Shown: positions 18,742-27,550, counted from the stretch's first letter. The stretch: 34,026 nucleotides of DNA from Tannerellaceae bacterium (GCA_031255855.1 JAIRRS010000090.1:1-34026); one strand, 5' to 3'. Numbers and translations: made by a program. The notes: generated by a model from the letters alone, not told the origin.

Positions 18742-20280
18742 TTACAACTTGCGCCCGGTGCTTTTCTTGGGCTTGGCGGGAGATTGCCGCTCATCCTGTT
18801 TTTGCTCTTTCTTCTCCTGCTGCTTTTCGGTAGACTGTGTCTGACCTTTTTTCAGCGGGTCGGTCGATTGCTTGGTCGCTTCGTTGGTTTTGCCTTCGTT
18901 ATTCACGGCAACTTGCGTTTTGAATCCCTCGGCGGGTTGTGCCTGCTTCTTGGCCTGCATTTCTTTCCATTGCTCCGGTGGCAGGCTGGTGTGGCGGATA
19001 CGTCCGGCTTCCTGATCCGGCCATACCCAAGCATTGTACTTCTGTCCTTTTTGGTCGGAGGTTTCCACCTGTTGCGCTCCCTGTTCCTGTTTGGGCTTGG
19101 TGTTTTGGTTTACCATACCCTCTACAAAAATGGGCTTGTTCTCGCACAAGGTTTTGAATTGCTCGCGGGTCAATTCGACACCGCCCTGTATGGGACGTAC
19201 CCATACATCGCCCACCTTGCGGGCTTTGAGCGGCTGGTTTTCGTTCTGTCCCGTTTTCTGTTCCGCCTTTGCCGCCCGTTCCTGTTGGTGCTGCTGGCGT
19301 TGTTCGGGCGTAAACAGGAAGTCGAAGTTTTTATTCACGGCATTATACTGCACGATGCGCGTGATTTTTGCACCGGGTTCTTCGCCGGGGCGTAGCTTCT
19401 TGTCCATGTTCTCTACCAACACGCCCTGACCGTTTTTTAGTCCGTCCTGTTGCTCCTGCGAAAGCTCGACACCTTTCAGCATTTTCGGGATTTGGATTTC
19501 GGAAAGCGGCATGGCTTCAATGCGGTTGGTGATTTTATCCATTGACACAAGTGCCGGAACTTTCTCGCCACCGGGAGTCATCTCCAACTCGAAGACACGT
19601 CCGCCGTGTCCGGTAGTGGTGAGTTGCTTTTGCTCATCGGGGGTAAACATGACACCCATAAACGGTTTTTCAAAGTCCGGCTTTTCCTGAAAGGGATGTG
19701 TTTGGATTTTGATAGTACTGTCCGCCTGCTGTTCAAACGACAGGCGGGCTTTGGCCTGTAATTCCTTACCATCAATTTCCATACGGATTTCCAGCAATCC
19801 GGGCGACTTATGACCATAGGACATGGCTTTGAGAGCATCCTGTAACGATTCGCCGGAAAGTCCCAGCTTGTCGGTCTCTTTCCAGTCGAGTTTGTTCAGG
19901 TCTAAGGGTTGGTACTTGCCCCCGGCCTGCTCCTGCATCTTACCGTCCGGCGTTACGCGGTATGGATCAAGTACCTTGTCGTTAGGATTAATTCTTATAA
20001 TCTTGTCGAGAAATGCGGCCATCTTATCGACGGCTTTGGCACTCACTGCATAGATACCCGTATGGGACGGATGGCTGAACTGTGCGGAAAACTTCTTGAA
20101 GAAATTTTCCAGCGCATTGCTGCGCGTGTCGATTTTGAGAAAGCTGTCGGCGTTCTCCTTCTTGGGATTGACGGTTTTCATTTTGCCGTCCGCTCCCTCT
20201 TTTGCGATGGCTTTCATTTTGCCATCTTCACCCTGTGTCAATAGGACTTTCGGGTCTTCGTTTTTTACTTTTTCATCCAT
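18742..20280 (-). CDS. DUF4099/DUF3945 domain protein of conjugative elements
   Basis: This 512-residue protein has a short repeated N-terminal segment (QGEDGKMKAIAKEGADGKMKTV), a DUF4099-like region (about 45-130, FSHPSHTGIYAVSAKAVDKM) and DUF3945-like segments (about 215-400) with GVMFTPDEQKQL, GVELSQEQQDGLKNG and GVELTREQFKTL, which look like degenerate internal repeats of a 'GV.LT.EQ...L..G' unit. The C-terminal third is Gln/Lys/Glu-rich and ends in a basic tail (PAKPKKSTGRKL), probably disordered. This family is carried almost only by Bacteroidetes conjugative transposons immediately upstream of topB; its role is unknown. It is the first gene of the topB block. Confidence 0.8.
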   Translation of the reverse strand: MDEKVKNEDPKVLLTQGEDGKMKAIAKEGADGKMKTVNPKKENADSFLKIDTRSNALENFFKKFSAQFSHPSHTGIYAVSAKAVDKMAAFLDKIIRINPNDKVLDPYRVTPDGKMQEQAGGKYQPLDLNKLDWKETDKLGLSGESLQDALKAMSYGHKSPGLLEIRMEIDGKELQAKARLSFEQQADSTIKIQTHPFQEKPDFEKPFMGVMFTPDEQKQLTTTGHGGRVFELEMTPGGEKVPALVSMDKITNRIEAMPLSEIQIPKMLKGVELSQEQQDGLKNGQGVLVENMDKKLRPGEEPGAKITRIVQYNAVNKNFDFLFTPEQRQQHQQERAAKAEQKTGQNENQPLKARKVGDVWVRPIQGGVELTREQFKTLCENKPIFVEGMVNQNTKPKQEQGAQQVETSDQKGQKYNAWVWPDQEAGRIRHTSLPPEQWKEMQAKKQAQPAEGFKTQVAVNNEGKTNEATKQSTDPLKKGQTQSTEKQQEKKEQKQDERQSPAKPKKSTGRKL

Positions 20281-20300
20281 GATAAAAAATGATTTAATTA

Positions 20301-20324
20301 TTCCGCATTACTATTAATGCGGAA
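20301..20324 (-). promoter_or_regulatory. Palindrome upstream of the DUF3945 gene
   Basis: A perfect 10-bp inverted repeat, TTCCGCATTA (20301-20310) and TAATGCGGAA (20315-20324), has a 4-nt loop. On the minus strand it sits just after a TACCTTCG box (one mismatch to TAnnTTTG, 20325-20332 region) and 20 nt before the ATG, so it could be an operator or a 5' leader hairpin. Confidence 0.45.
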
Positions 20325-20371
20325 CGAAGGTATGCGTAAACAACTGAATGGCAGGGGTATTTTCGGCGACT

Positions 20372-20410
20372 GGTAGCTTGTGGCGTCGATTTGGCAGCTT
20401 GTGGCGTTGA
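20372..20410. repeat. 21-bp-period repeat, copy 1 (two units)
   Basis: Two 18-bp units, GGTAGCTTGTGGCGTCGA (20372-20389) and GGCAGCTTGTGGCGTTGA (20393-20410), are spaced 21 bp apart. The same units occur at 27093-27131 (two) and 29468-29485 (one). Here they lie between the DUF3945 promoter region and the end of the Gabija-like module. Confidence 0.85.
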
Positions 20411-20425
20411 AGTGGAAGATCTGTA

Positions 20426-20452
20426 AAATAAAAAAACCGCCCGAAGGTGGTT
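20426..20452 (-). terminator. Terminator after the Gabija-like module
   Basis: On the minus strand AACCACC, loop TTCG and GGCGGTT form a 7-bp stem with a stable UUCG tetraloop, followed by a T-rich tract. It lies about 48 nt past the helicase stop. Confidence 0.8.
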
Positions 20453-20499
20453 CTAAAGCTCTAATATAAACAAGATATTCTTTCAGGTCAAGGATATAG

Positions 20500-22536
20500 C
20501 TAAGCATTTACTATTTCCCACATCCCCCCATTATTAATATCAAGTGCATTGTCAAATCGATCTTGATGAATAGCCATACACAGGAAGTATTTGGGTCGGC
20601 TCATTCCCACATGTGCCATTTTTAGAGTTTCTTTTTTATGAATATCTCCTTTTCGAGGTGGAAAATATACTCCTTTTAATTGCTCCATTATGCGTTGACT
20701 TTCATGTTCTCCCTGATAAGATGTTTCAAGATATAGTGTTGCAACATGTGTCTCTCCCTTTACAGAATGAATAGTGGCTAACTCTACTTCAATTTCGTTT
20801 TGTCTAAATATGTTATTGTTTTTCACTTCTTCATCTGTTGCGATATTCGTTGGTTGATTATTTAAAAACTTGCTAACATATTGATTAGCGGAGTCAACTT
20901 CAAATATTTGACAAAATTTAGAAGTGATAAATGTTCTTATTTCATTAATTGTATTATCACAAAAGCCTTCACTATTATGGATGCTTTTTGCCCATTTAGC
21001 AATATTGATATTAAATGAGAGGAATTCTTCAGGCGACTTATTGGCAAAATATTCCGACAAAGAAGTCTTTGTATAATTTCGTGTTATTTTCCCATTCGAG
21101 TATTTCTTATTTGTAGTTGATAGTATATGAAGTAGGGCTTCCATTATTTTATTTGAATAGTCCTTTACACTTGAACTATTCTGCTTTCTAAGAAATGATT
21201 TAAGAGAATCATAATCAACTTTTTCTTTCTTTTTTGCATATGCATTAAAATTGCTAAAATATGACTTTATAGTTAGGCTGTTTGCAGACCTTGTTGAATC
21301 GTTGGAATTACCAACCCAGCCAATAGCTTTAATTTTATTAGAAAAGTTGTTTGTGGTAATTCCTTCTTCTTTAGCCTTATCCCATATTGTTTTTGAATCT
21401 ATCTCTTTGGTCTGTATTAGTTCACAAAATTTGGATAATACATTTGAGGGATTATCAAAAACGATAATTGTTGGGTCTAATGAATTAATGGCTGGATTTG
21501 CTACAAGTACATCATTTTTTTCAGGACATACACTACGTAGTACTTTTGCAATATTTTCTCCAAATCGCTTACTTCCATTTATTTCCAATGTATTTTTTGG
21601 TTGCCACAATTCATCTGATTTTATTTTATTGAATATTGCTTGATGATGGTCTCCAAAACACTGGATTACAGTTTTTTTTGAATCAAATATTGTGCTAATA
21701 ATATCCAATTGATGACTGTCGGTATCTTGCATTTCATCTATGAACAAATATTTGAAACGAGAAGAAATCGCTTGTTTAATTTCTGGCATATCCAAAATAT
21801 AGGCTGATGAAAACGTATAAGCATCATGGTAATTGATTGTAGAATAATACTTATAGACATTTTTAATAATATCCATAGTCAGTGTTTTCATTTCTTTTTT
21901 TTCTTCTCCGCTCCAGTCTGTATAATTCTTTCCTTTTCTTGGTTTATTAAAAGTGATTTCAGAATTATTACTGATATCAATCAATTGAAAGTCGGAATCT
22001 TTTATGATTAAGCGAATGTTGTTTAGAAGTCCATTATTAGTCAAAAAGAAGTAATACATCCTTTTTTGTAACGGCTCGTTACTCTTTTTAATTGAGCCTA
22101 ACTTCATCCTGAAACTTCTATCCAAATTCTTTAGATAAGCATCATTGGATATTTGAGATGGTTTTTTCTGATACAAAGCAGAAAAATAAGGTATTGCCAA
22201 GAACTTATCTACGAAAGACTGTATCGTTCCAAAGTGATTTGGGTATCTGAATAGAATGTTGGCTTTATGCCCTAATTTATTTTTGATTTCGTCAATAGCC
22301 ACATTAGTATGGGTAAGAACGCAAACACCTTGATTATTTGGCAATGGCATACGATTAGCCAATATAATTAACTTTGCTAAAAGAGTTGTTGTTTTCCCGC
22401 TTCCGGGACATGCTTTTACATCCTTACTTTCGTTACATTCTATGATATCTATTTTATCCTGCTCAAAATATGGTTTGTCTTTAAGTAGGACTGAATGTGC
22501 ATGTTGTATTTCTTCCGGTTCTGCAAATTTTGTCAT
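20500..22536 (-). CDS. gajB: UvrD/Rep-like helicase of a Gabija-like system (GajB-like)
   Basis: This 678-residue superfamily 1 helicase has Walker A KACPGSGKTTT (41-51), motif Ia-like VCVLTHTNVAIDEI, motif II FIDEMQD (265-271), motif III QCFGDHHQAIF (292-302) and, near residue 590, a TIHSVKGETH motif V-like segment. It starts 1 nt after the OLD-family gene stop. In Gabija systems GajB is a UvrD-like protein that works with GajA against phage, and class 2 OLD nucleases are defined by such a neighbour. It is longer than the approximately 490-residue GajB of the founding Bacillus system as I recall it. The gene is visibly AT-richer than the topB block. The symbol denotes likeness; function in this host is inferred. 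Confidence 0.8.
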   Translation of the reverse strand: MTKFAEPEEIQHAHSVLLKDKPYFEQDKIDIIECNESKDVKACPGSGKTTTLLAKLIILANRMPLPNNQGVCVLTHTNVAIDEIKNKLGHKANILFRYPNHFGTIQSFVDKFLAIPYFSALYQKKPSQISNDAYLKNLDRSFRMKLGSIKKSNEPLQKRMYYFFLTNNGLLNNIRLIIKDSDFQLIDISNNSEITFNKPRKGKNYTDWSGEEKKEMKTLTMDIIKNVYKYYSTINYHDAYTFSSAYILDMPEIKQAISSRFKYLFIDEMQDTDSHQLDIISTIFDSKKTVIQCFGDHHQAIFNKIKSDELWQPKNTLEINGSKRFGENIAKVLRSVCPEKNDVLVANPAINSLDPTIIVFDNPSNVLSKFCELIQTKEIDSKTIWDKAKEEGITTNNFSNKIKAIGWVGNSNDSTRSANSLTIKSYFSNFNAYAKKKEKVDYDSLKSFLRKQNSSSVKDYSNKIMEALLHILSTTNKKYSNGKITRNYTKTSLSEYFANKSPEEFLSFNINIAKWAKSIHNSEGFCDNTINEIRTFITSKFCQIFEVDSANQYVSKFLNNQPTNIATDEEVKNNNIFRQNEIEVELATIHSVKGETHVATLYLETSYQGEHESQRIMEQLKGVYFPPRKGDIHKKETLKMAHVGMSRPKYFLCMAIHQDRFDNALDINNGGMWEIVNA

Positions 22537-22537
22537 A

Positions 22538-24655
22538 CTATTCGGGATTTTCGGGTTCAGAAATTGGCTCTGTCACATAGTAAATAGCATCTACAATGTA
22601 TTTCAAATTCATATCAGATGAAATCATGGAATTGACATCAACTCCGGCTTCCTGCTCTCTTGTTAGGATTTGAGCCAAATATTGGGCAGCAATTGCTTTG
22701 GAAACTGTGCTATTGCAAATAGGCTGAAAAACATCATAAATATGCTGTTTTTCGGTTAGAGTATCCGCACTATACAATCCATCAGCCTTGTCTTTTATTG
22801 TGCTAAAATCATCATCAGTTACATTAAAATAAGGATTTGATTTCTCAATTCTTGCTAACTCGACAGCCTGATATAGATATTTGTATAATTTACCGGAAGC
22901 AAGTTCATATTCTAAAGTCCATTGTTCAGGAAGATATATTTTGACGGGTAGCTTATCGTTCCATTGGCTTTCTATTCGCCCCTTTTTATTATTCCTTAAA
23001 GAAGTCAACAATGTTTCGTCCAATGCCTTTTGAGGTTCAGCATCGAAAACTTGTAATAGTTGCTCTTTGATGGACAGTTGCCCTGTTGGTTGATTAGGAA
23101 AGCGAGTAACAATCTTATTGTTCTGTATAAAATCTCCAAATTCTGTCTTAGTTGAGAAAAATTCGGGAAGGTTGTTATAACAAATGTCTTGAGTAATCGC
23201 CTTCAATTTGTCGATAAAATTTGGTTCAATAACTGTTACCGTTGGAACATCACCATCATAATATTCAAGGCTTCTAACATCCAAATCCGATAGAATAGCA
23301 ATATTAATGTCAAATTTGGGTGTTTCTTTCCTTACAAATATGTTTGCATAACGCTTAAATGCTGTACTTCCTACATTAACTATAGAAACGCCATACCTAT
23401 GTAATGGTCGTTCTATAATCTCGGCAATGGTTGGAATAAGCAAATTTTCGGCATCACCCTCAACAATAATAACACCTTTTGCGAAAAATAGATTAGCCTT
23501 AGTTGCGTCTAAAAAGCGTTCTAAAAATCTATAATCGGATGGATTCAGATTAGTATGTTCTTCTCCCATCGGAAAAACGTGATTTTCATTACATACGATT
23601 AGGCTGTTTAAATCTATTTTGGACGCTAAAGTAGTACTGTGTGTCGTAAGAATAAATTGACCGTATTGCTTATGGGTATTGATGAAATCTATTAATCGTA
23701 ATTGGTATTGTGGGTGTAAATGTGCTTCCAATTCTTCAATTAAAGTCAATTTTAAGCCTGAATTTGCATCTTCAAACAACAATAATTCTGCTGCAATAAA
23801 TAGTAGATTTAATGAACCCAAACCGGATTTGTTTTTTTCCAGTATTAAATCTAACTGCCTCAGAATGTCCACAAGGTCATTACCTGTAAGCGTAATTCCT
23901 GCTTTTCTTGCATCTTTCCCCAACAAAAATTTTTCACCAAGTAACCGATTTATTGTTTCTGTAATTTCTTTCCCTTTTTCTGTTTTTGTCAAATCAAAAA
24001 AATCGTCGATGTTCTCTTTTAATGCGTTGTATTTATCCTCAAGCTCATGTCTGATTTCATTCCCGTCGGCATCTTTCGCTTTCTTGAAAATCGAATGTGA
24101 TTTTAAGATTTGAGCTAATCGTGATTTGTTTCCATGTGTCATTTCGGAAAGCGCATCCCTTAAAGGTTTTAAATATACTACACGCAATAGGTCTCGTGCC
24201 TCCCCCTCAATATAACTGCCTTCCATGTCAATTCCTGCCCGGACATATTGATAAATTGAATTGTCTTTCATTCGAGCATACAACCAGACCTTTAAAACAT
24301 ATTCTTTACTCTTATCTTCTTTTTCTTCAAAACCAATCCATTCAAGAAAATGCCCCGCTTCGGAATCGGAAAAACCCTTGAATGTACATTCGATTTTCAT
24401 TTCCATTGCTCGCCGCTTCGTGACACAATCTTGGTGGAAATCTTTTTCTTCCACCTGAATGTATTCTAAGCTTTGAGTTCTTAAAACATATCGTATAGCA
24501 TCTACAATAGTGGTCTTGCCGGAATCATTTTCACCGACAAGAACATTAACACCATCCCTAAACTGTACTTTTAGTCCGGGTTCAGAAGATTCAAAAGTAT
24601 CACCACCTGTTCCGTATTTTCGGAAGTTCCAAAGTTTTAGTTCATGTAAATACAT
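22538..24655 (-). CDS. gajA: OLD-family ATPase/TOPRIM endonuclease of a Gabija-like system (GajA-like)
   Basis: This 705-residue protein has an SMC/ABC-type ATPase followed by a TOPRIM domain, the class 2 OLD layout. The ATPase part shows Walker A GENDSGKTT (41-49), a signature-like KSGLGSLNLL (276-285), Walker B LTLIEELEAHLHP (303-315) and an H-loop TTHS (337-340). TOPRIM acidic residues are E399 in IIVEGDAEN and D457/D459 in LSDLDVR, so metal-dependent nuclease activity is predicted to be intact. It overlaps the XRE gene by 14 nt and precedes the UvrD-like gene by 1 nt. In Gabija, GajA is a DNA-nicking enzyme controlled by nucleotides, assembled with GajB. The protein is longer than the founding GajA, with an extended C-terminal part (after about 600). 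Confidence 0.85.
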   Translation of the reverse strand: MYLHELKLWNFRKYGTGGDTFESSEPGLKVQFRDGVNVLVGENDSGKTTIVDAIRYVLRTQSLEYIQVEEKDFHQDCVTKRRAMEMKIECTFKGFSDSEAGHFLEWIGFEEKEDKSKEYVLKVWLYARMKDNSIYQYVRAGIDMEGSYIEGEARDLLRVVYLKPLRDALSEMTHGNKSRLAQILKSHSIFKKAKDADGNEIRHELEDKYNALKENIDDFFDLTKTEKGKEITETINRLLGEKFLLGKDARKAGITLTGNDLVDILRQLDLILEKNKSGLGSLNLLFIAAELLLFEDANSGLKLTLIEELEAHLHPQYQLRLIDFINTHKQYGQFILTTHSTTLASKIDLNSLIVCNENHVFPMGEEHTNLNPSDYRFLERFLDATKANLFFAKGVIIVEGDAENLLIPTIAEIIERPLHRYGVSIVNVGSTAFKRYANIFVRKETPKFDINIAILSDLDVRSLEYYDGDVPTVTVIEPNFIDKLKAITQDICYNNLPEFFSTKTEFGDFIQNNKIVTRFPNQPTGQLSIKEQLLQVFDAEPQKALDETLLTSLRNNKKGRIESQWNDKLPVKIYLPEQWTLEYELASGKLYKYLYQAVELARIEKSNPYFNVTDDDFSTIKDKADGLYSADTLTEKQHIYDVFQPICNSTVSKAIAAQYLAQILTREQEAGVDVNSMISSDMNLKYIVDAIYYVTEPISEPENPE

Positions 24656-24869
24656 TATTAGTTTCTTTTTTTATTGTTGAAACAAGTAAGTCCTTCACAT
24701 CCACATTCAATACATTGGCGATCTTCACTAACGTTTCAAGCGAAGGTTGTGATTCGTTAGTACACCAACGGGAAACAGTCGCTTCGTTCTTTCCCAACGT
24801 TTCTGCCAACCATTTTCCGGTTTTATTTTGCTCCACAAGAACGACTTTTAGCCTATTTATCTGTTTCAT
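24642..24869 (-). CDS. XRE-family transcriptional regulator of the Gabija-like module
   Basis: This 75-residue protein is a single Cro/C1-type HTH domain: KTGKWLAETLGKNEATVSRWCTNES is the HTH core (about residues 16-40) and SLETLVKIANVLNVDVKDLL completes the five-helix fold. It is the first gene of the minus-strand unit and overlaps the nuclease start by 14 nt, so its level is tied to that of the defence genes. Autoregulation is likely: AGTCAT (24871-24876) and ATGACT (24902-24907) form an inverted pair flanking its promoter. Canonical Gabija has two genes, so this regulator is an addition. Confidence 0.85.
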   Translation of the reverse strand: MKQINRLKVVLVEQNKTGKWLAETLGKNEATVSRWCTNESQPSLETLVKIANVLNVDVKDLLVSTIKKETNNVFT

Positions 24870-24893
24870 TAGTCATATTTTTGATGTATTTTG

Positions 24894-24924
24894 CAAATAT
24901 AATGACTTATATCTAATTGGCAAA
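24894..24924 (-). promoter_or_regulatory. Promoter of the XRE-gajAB-like operon
   Basis: On the minus strand a -33 box TTTG (24921-24924) is followed after 19 nt by TATATTTG (24894-24901), a full match to the Bacteroidetes consensus. The leader to the ATG at 24869 is short, about 18-25 nt. An inverted AGTCAT pair (24871-24876 / 24902-24907) brackets the -7 box and start site as a candidate operator. Confidence 0.7.
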
Positions 24925-24956
24925 ATAAATTTCTATTTCATTATCAGTAATTTAAA

Positions 24957-24985
24957 AACTAAAAAAGCCGGGCATTACGCCCGAC
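24957..24985 (-). terminator. Terminator after mobC
   Basis: On the minus strand GTCGGGC, loop GTAAT, GCCCGGC form a 7-bp stem followed by TTTTTT, 8 nt after the mobC stop. It separates mobC from the Gabija-like operon. Confidence 0.85.
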
Positions 24986-24992
24986 AATTGTT

Positions 24993-27005
24993 TTATGCTT
25001 CTTGCTTTGGCAACAAGTGGCACAGATCGGGGTCATCCTTTATTCTCTGCAACTCGTCAGCGACTATTTGTTTGGTTTCGGCTTTGATGCGATTATAGTT
25101 TGCCTGTATCATTTCTTTCATGTGATCCACGCCGTTTTCATCAACAAAATTGGAAATAACGGGAATTGTCTTGTACGCTTTGGTTTCGGCTGCTACACGC
25201 TCGTTATCTACGACAATTTCACAATGAAAAATCTTCTGCTCAATACGTTCATCAAAATTATCGGCCACCGCTCCCACAAACATACCCTGCGTCAGATTGG
25301 AAATCTTGCTGGGTGGAATCAGGCTGTCCATTTGGGTAGAAATGGACGTGGATTTATCGTTGCGGTTAATGGTCATGGATTGCCGTTTTTGTAGCACTTT
25401 ACCGAAACGGTCTGAAAGCGTTTTTGCCGTATCGCCGACTACCTGCCCTGAAAAGATATTTCCTACGGTATTCATTACTACTGCGGCCTCTTTGTCGCCA
25501 TAGTCGCGTTTCAACTTCGAAAAGTCCTGAAAGCCGAGTAATACAGCTACTTTATTGCTTCGGGCGGTGGCGATAAGGTTATCCAAACCTTTGAAGTAGA
25601 TAGTCGGCAACTCATCAATCACAACCGAACTTTTAAGTTGGCCTTTCTTGTTGATGAGTTTCACGATACGCGAATTGTATAAGCCCAAAGCCGCACCGTA
25701 AATATTTTGCCTGTCCGGGTTGTTACCGACGACAAGGATTTTCGGGTCATCAGGGTTGTTTATATCCAGTGTAAATTCGTCGCCAGACATTACCCAATAC
25801 AACTGTGGCGAAATCATACGAGAGAGCGGGATTTTGGCCGATGCAATCTGCCCCATCAACTGGTCAGCCGCGCCTCCGAGCCATGCGTCCATAAAGGGCG
25901 ATAGATAATTTTCTAAATCCGGATAAGAAGTCAGGATAGGAAAAATATCTTCATATCGCTTGTTCAAAAACTCTATCGCGTGGGGGAATGTACAGTATTT
26001 GCCATCTTTATAAATGCGCAAATACCAGATTATGGAGGCGAATAAGATTATAGGAGATTCCACAAAAAAATCACCCTGTTTTTGCACCCATGTTTTATTG
26101 AGATTCAACATTATTGTATATGCAGATTCGTAGGCATCCGATATATCGTCCATGAACGAGGGGTTAATCGGATTGCAGCGGTGAGAACGGGAAGGGTCAT
26201 CAAAGTTTATCACGTAGAACGTAGGAACTTTAGTGTAACCCTTACGGTTGTTCAATAGATGATTGTAGGCAATAGTGGAAAGGTCAGGGAATTTAAAATC
26301 GTACACATACATCGAAAAGCCCTTTTCGACCTGTTGTTTGATAAATTGGTTTACCACGGCATAGGATTTACCGGAACCCGGAGTACCTAACACTATCGCT
26401 GCCCTAAATGGATTGACAACATTTATCCAACCTTTCCACATCTTTTTCTTAAACCAAAAACGGGTAGACAGATTTACCGAATAATCGTTCACCATCAACT
26501 TTGTTTCCTGCATAAAACTTTCGTTCTCGGTATTGAAAACATCATCCATGAGATTACTTTTCAATAAGCGGCTCATCCATATACCCCCCATGAGTAACAG
26601 TATATAACCAATAGACATAGTGAAAATGTAGAATCCGGCATTGGCGACCAACGGAAAAGGAAAAATCAAAAGCCACCAGTTCATGAAAAAGAAAATAAAC
26701 CCGGACGTCAGGAATACGTAGATTTTATTCCATGTTATTTTCTCGTCTTTTACGCCCTTAGTTCCTAAGCAGGACAGAGCAAGGAACACTACCGCAAAAA
26801 TTTTCATCCACAGGATAGAGGTAAATAATCCGGCGGTGCGGTTAAAATTGAGTAGGATTTTATCAACCACGCCGATATTGATTCCCCACTCTTTGATTGC
26901 GCCGTAACAGAACCAATAAATGTTTATCACGACAAACAGGATACTTAACGCCCGCATAAAGTCCATGACTTTTGCCAAGCCTCTCAAATCGTCTTCTTGC
27001 TGCAT
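24993..27005 (-). CDS. mobC: Type IV coupling protein (VirD4/TraG-like), MobC of Bacteroides elements
   Basis: The protein has 670 residues when begun at the ATG at 27005 (MQQEDDLRGLAKVMDFMRAL), the start typical of this family. An upstream in-frame ATG at 27062 would extend it through the leader hairpin region and is unlikely. The N terminus has membrane segments at about 17-36, 61-82, 95-118 and 124-145. Then comes the ATPase with Walker A LGTPGSGKS (206-214) and a Walker B-like VVIDELPTIYFKGLDN. It would bring the relaxase-DNA complex to the conjugation channel using ATP. In related elements it usually follows mobA and mobB; here they lie 5 kb upstream on the same strand, separated by plus-strand cargo. 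Confidence 0.9.
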   Translation of the reverse strand: MQQEDDLRGLAKVMDFMRALSILFVVINIYWFCYGAIKEWGINIGVVDKILLNFNRTAGLFTSILWMKIFAVVFLALSCLGTKGVKDEKITWNKIYVFLTSGFIFFFMNWWLLIFPFPLVANAGFYIFTMSIGYILLLMGGIWMSRLLKSNLMDDVFNTENESFMQETKLMVNDYSVNLSTRFWFKKKMWKGWINVVNPFRAAIVLGTPGSGKSYAVVNQFIKQQVEKGFSMYVYDFKFPDLSTIAYNHLLNNRKGYTKVPTFYVINFDDPSRSHRCNPINPSFMDDISDAYESAYTIMLNLNKTWVQKQGDFFVESPIILFASIIWYLRIYKDGKYCTFPHAIEFLNKRYEDIFPILTSYPDLENYLSPFMDAWLGGAADQLMGQIASAKIPLSRMISPQLYWVMSGDEFTLDINNPDDPKILVVGNNPDRQNIYGAALGLYNSRIVKLINKKGQLKSSVVIDELPTIYFKGLDNLIATARSNKVAVLLGFQDFSKLKRDYGDKEAAVVMNTVGNIFSGQVVGDTAKTLSDRFGKVLQKRQSMTINRNDKSTSISTQMDSLIPPSKISNLTQGMFVGAVADNFDERIEQKIFHCEIVVDNERVAAETKAYKTIPVISNFVDENGVDHMKEMIQANYNRIKAETKQIVADELQRIKDDPDLCHLLPKQEA

Positions 27006-27032
27006 AATTAATTTGTTTTTTATTGTTTGACA

Positions 27033-27131
27033 ATGGATTAAAATGCGAAAGTAAGAAGACAAAAACGTCCCGAAGCTATATTTTCGAGGCGTGGCAGCTT
27101 GTGGCGTCGATTTGGTAGCTTGTGGCGTTGA
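27033..27131. repeat. Duplicated mobC-leader element, copy 1, with two 21-bp-period units
   Basis: This segment upstream of mobC recurs at 29407-29485. A 25-nt core is identical (27043-27067 and 29418-29442) and the rest is diverged. It contains a hairpin (27066-27091) followed on the minus strand by TTTTT, a TACTTTCG box on the minus strand (27046-27053, one mismatch to TAnnTTTG), and two repeat units at 27093-27110 and 27114-27131. Confidence 0.8.
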
Positions 27132-27180
27132 GTGTTGAAAACCTAACCCCTTAAATACTGATTAGGATGAGTTTAAATCG

Positions 27181-27188
27181 TATCTTTG
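27181..27188 (+). promoter_or_regulatory. -7 box of the HEPN-motif cassette
   Basis: TATCTTTG is a full match to TAnnTTTG. It lies 35 nt before the ATG at 27224, which has a strong AGGAGG ribosome binding site, unusual in Bacteroidetes (27211-27216). It also shows that the upstream ATG at 27167 is not the start. A -33 box is not obvious. Confidence 0.55.
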
Positions 27189-27223
27189 CGAATAATATTA
27201 ATAGATTCATAGGAGGAAACATC

Positions 27224-27550
27224 ATGGAAAAATGGGATAAAATAAAGGTGGATAAGATGGTTAAGCCGATTCACTACTCCAAAAGAAAACCTGTTGAGTT
27301 AGTTGTCGGGGATGATTATTATGTCAGTTTTGGACGAAACAATGCTCTTCGGTGCAAATTAATTGAGCTATATATGGAGGGAGAACAACAAAGGATTGTG
27401 GTTGAGATCCCGACTAAGCCGATGTCGAAAAATGGTTTTATTGACCGTAACGGTAATATTTCTCATCATTGGGTTTCAACCCACACACTTTTTGCTGACG
27501 AAATAGGACTGACGCCAGAAGAAGCGGTTATTAATGAAGTCACTATGTAA
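27224..27550 (+). CDS. Hypothetical protein, first gene of the HEPN-motif cassette
   Basis: This 108-residue protein starts at MEKWDKIKVDKMVKP, chosen because the promoter box and an AGGAGG site lie directly upstream; an in-frame ATG at 27167 is upstream of the promoter box. It reads as a mainly beta protein (VELVVGDDYYVSF, LRCKLIELYMEG, QRIVVEIPTKP) with a C-terminal SHHWVSTHTLFADEIGLTPEEAVINEV segment. I do not recognise a named family. It is followed after 25 nt by the 409-residue gene, so the three genes are probably one operon; a regulatory or partner role is possible but unsupported. Confidence 0.7.
   Translation: MEKWDKIKVDKMVKPIHYSKRKPVELVVGDDYYVSFGRNNALRCKLIELYMEGEQQRIVVEIPTKPMSKNGFIDRNGNISHHWVSTHTLFADEIGLTPEEAVINEVTM

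Noticed and set aside
18694..19395. A plus-strand frame of 233 residues rich in Leu and Phe
   Set aside because: It is antisense to the Gln/Lys-rich end of the DUF3945 gene and its hydrophobic look comes from that composition.
20372..20410. The 21-bp-period units as a CRISPR array
   Set aside because: Only two units with 3-nt gaps are present, there are no spacers, and no cas genes occur in the window.
20298..20507. A minus-strand frame of 69 residues in the gap before the DUF3945 gene
   Set aside because: It spans a terminator, repeat units and a palindrome, so it is most likely non-coding.
27006..27062. N-terminal extension of MobC
   Set aside because: It covers the leader and the duplicated non-coding element; MQQEDDLRGL at 27005 is the typical start.
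27167..27223. N-terminal extension of the first HEPN-cassette gene
   Set aside because: A full-match -7 box lies inside this stretch and AGGAGG precedes the ATG at 27224.
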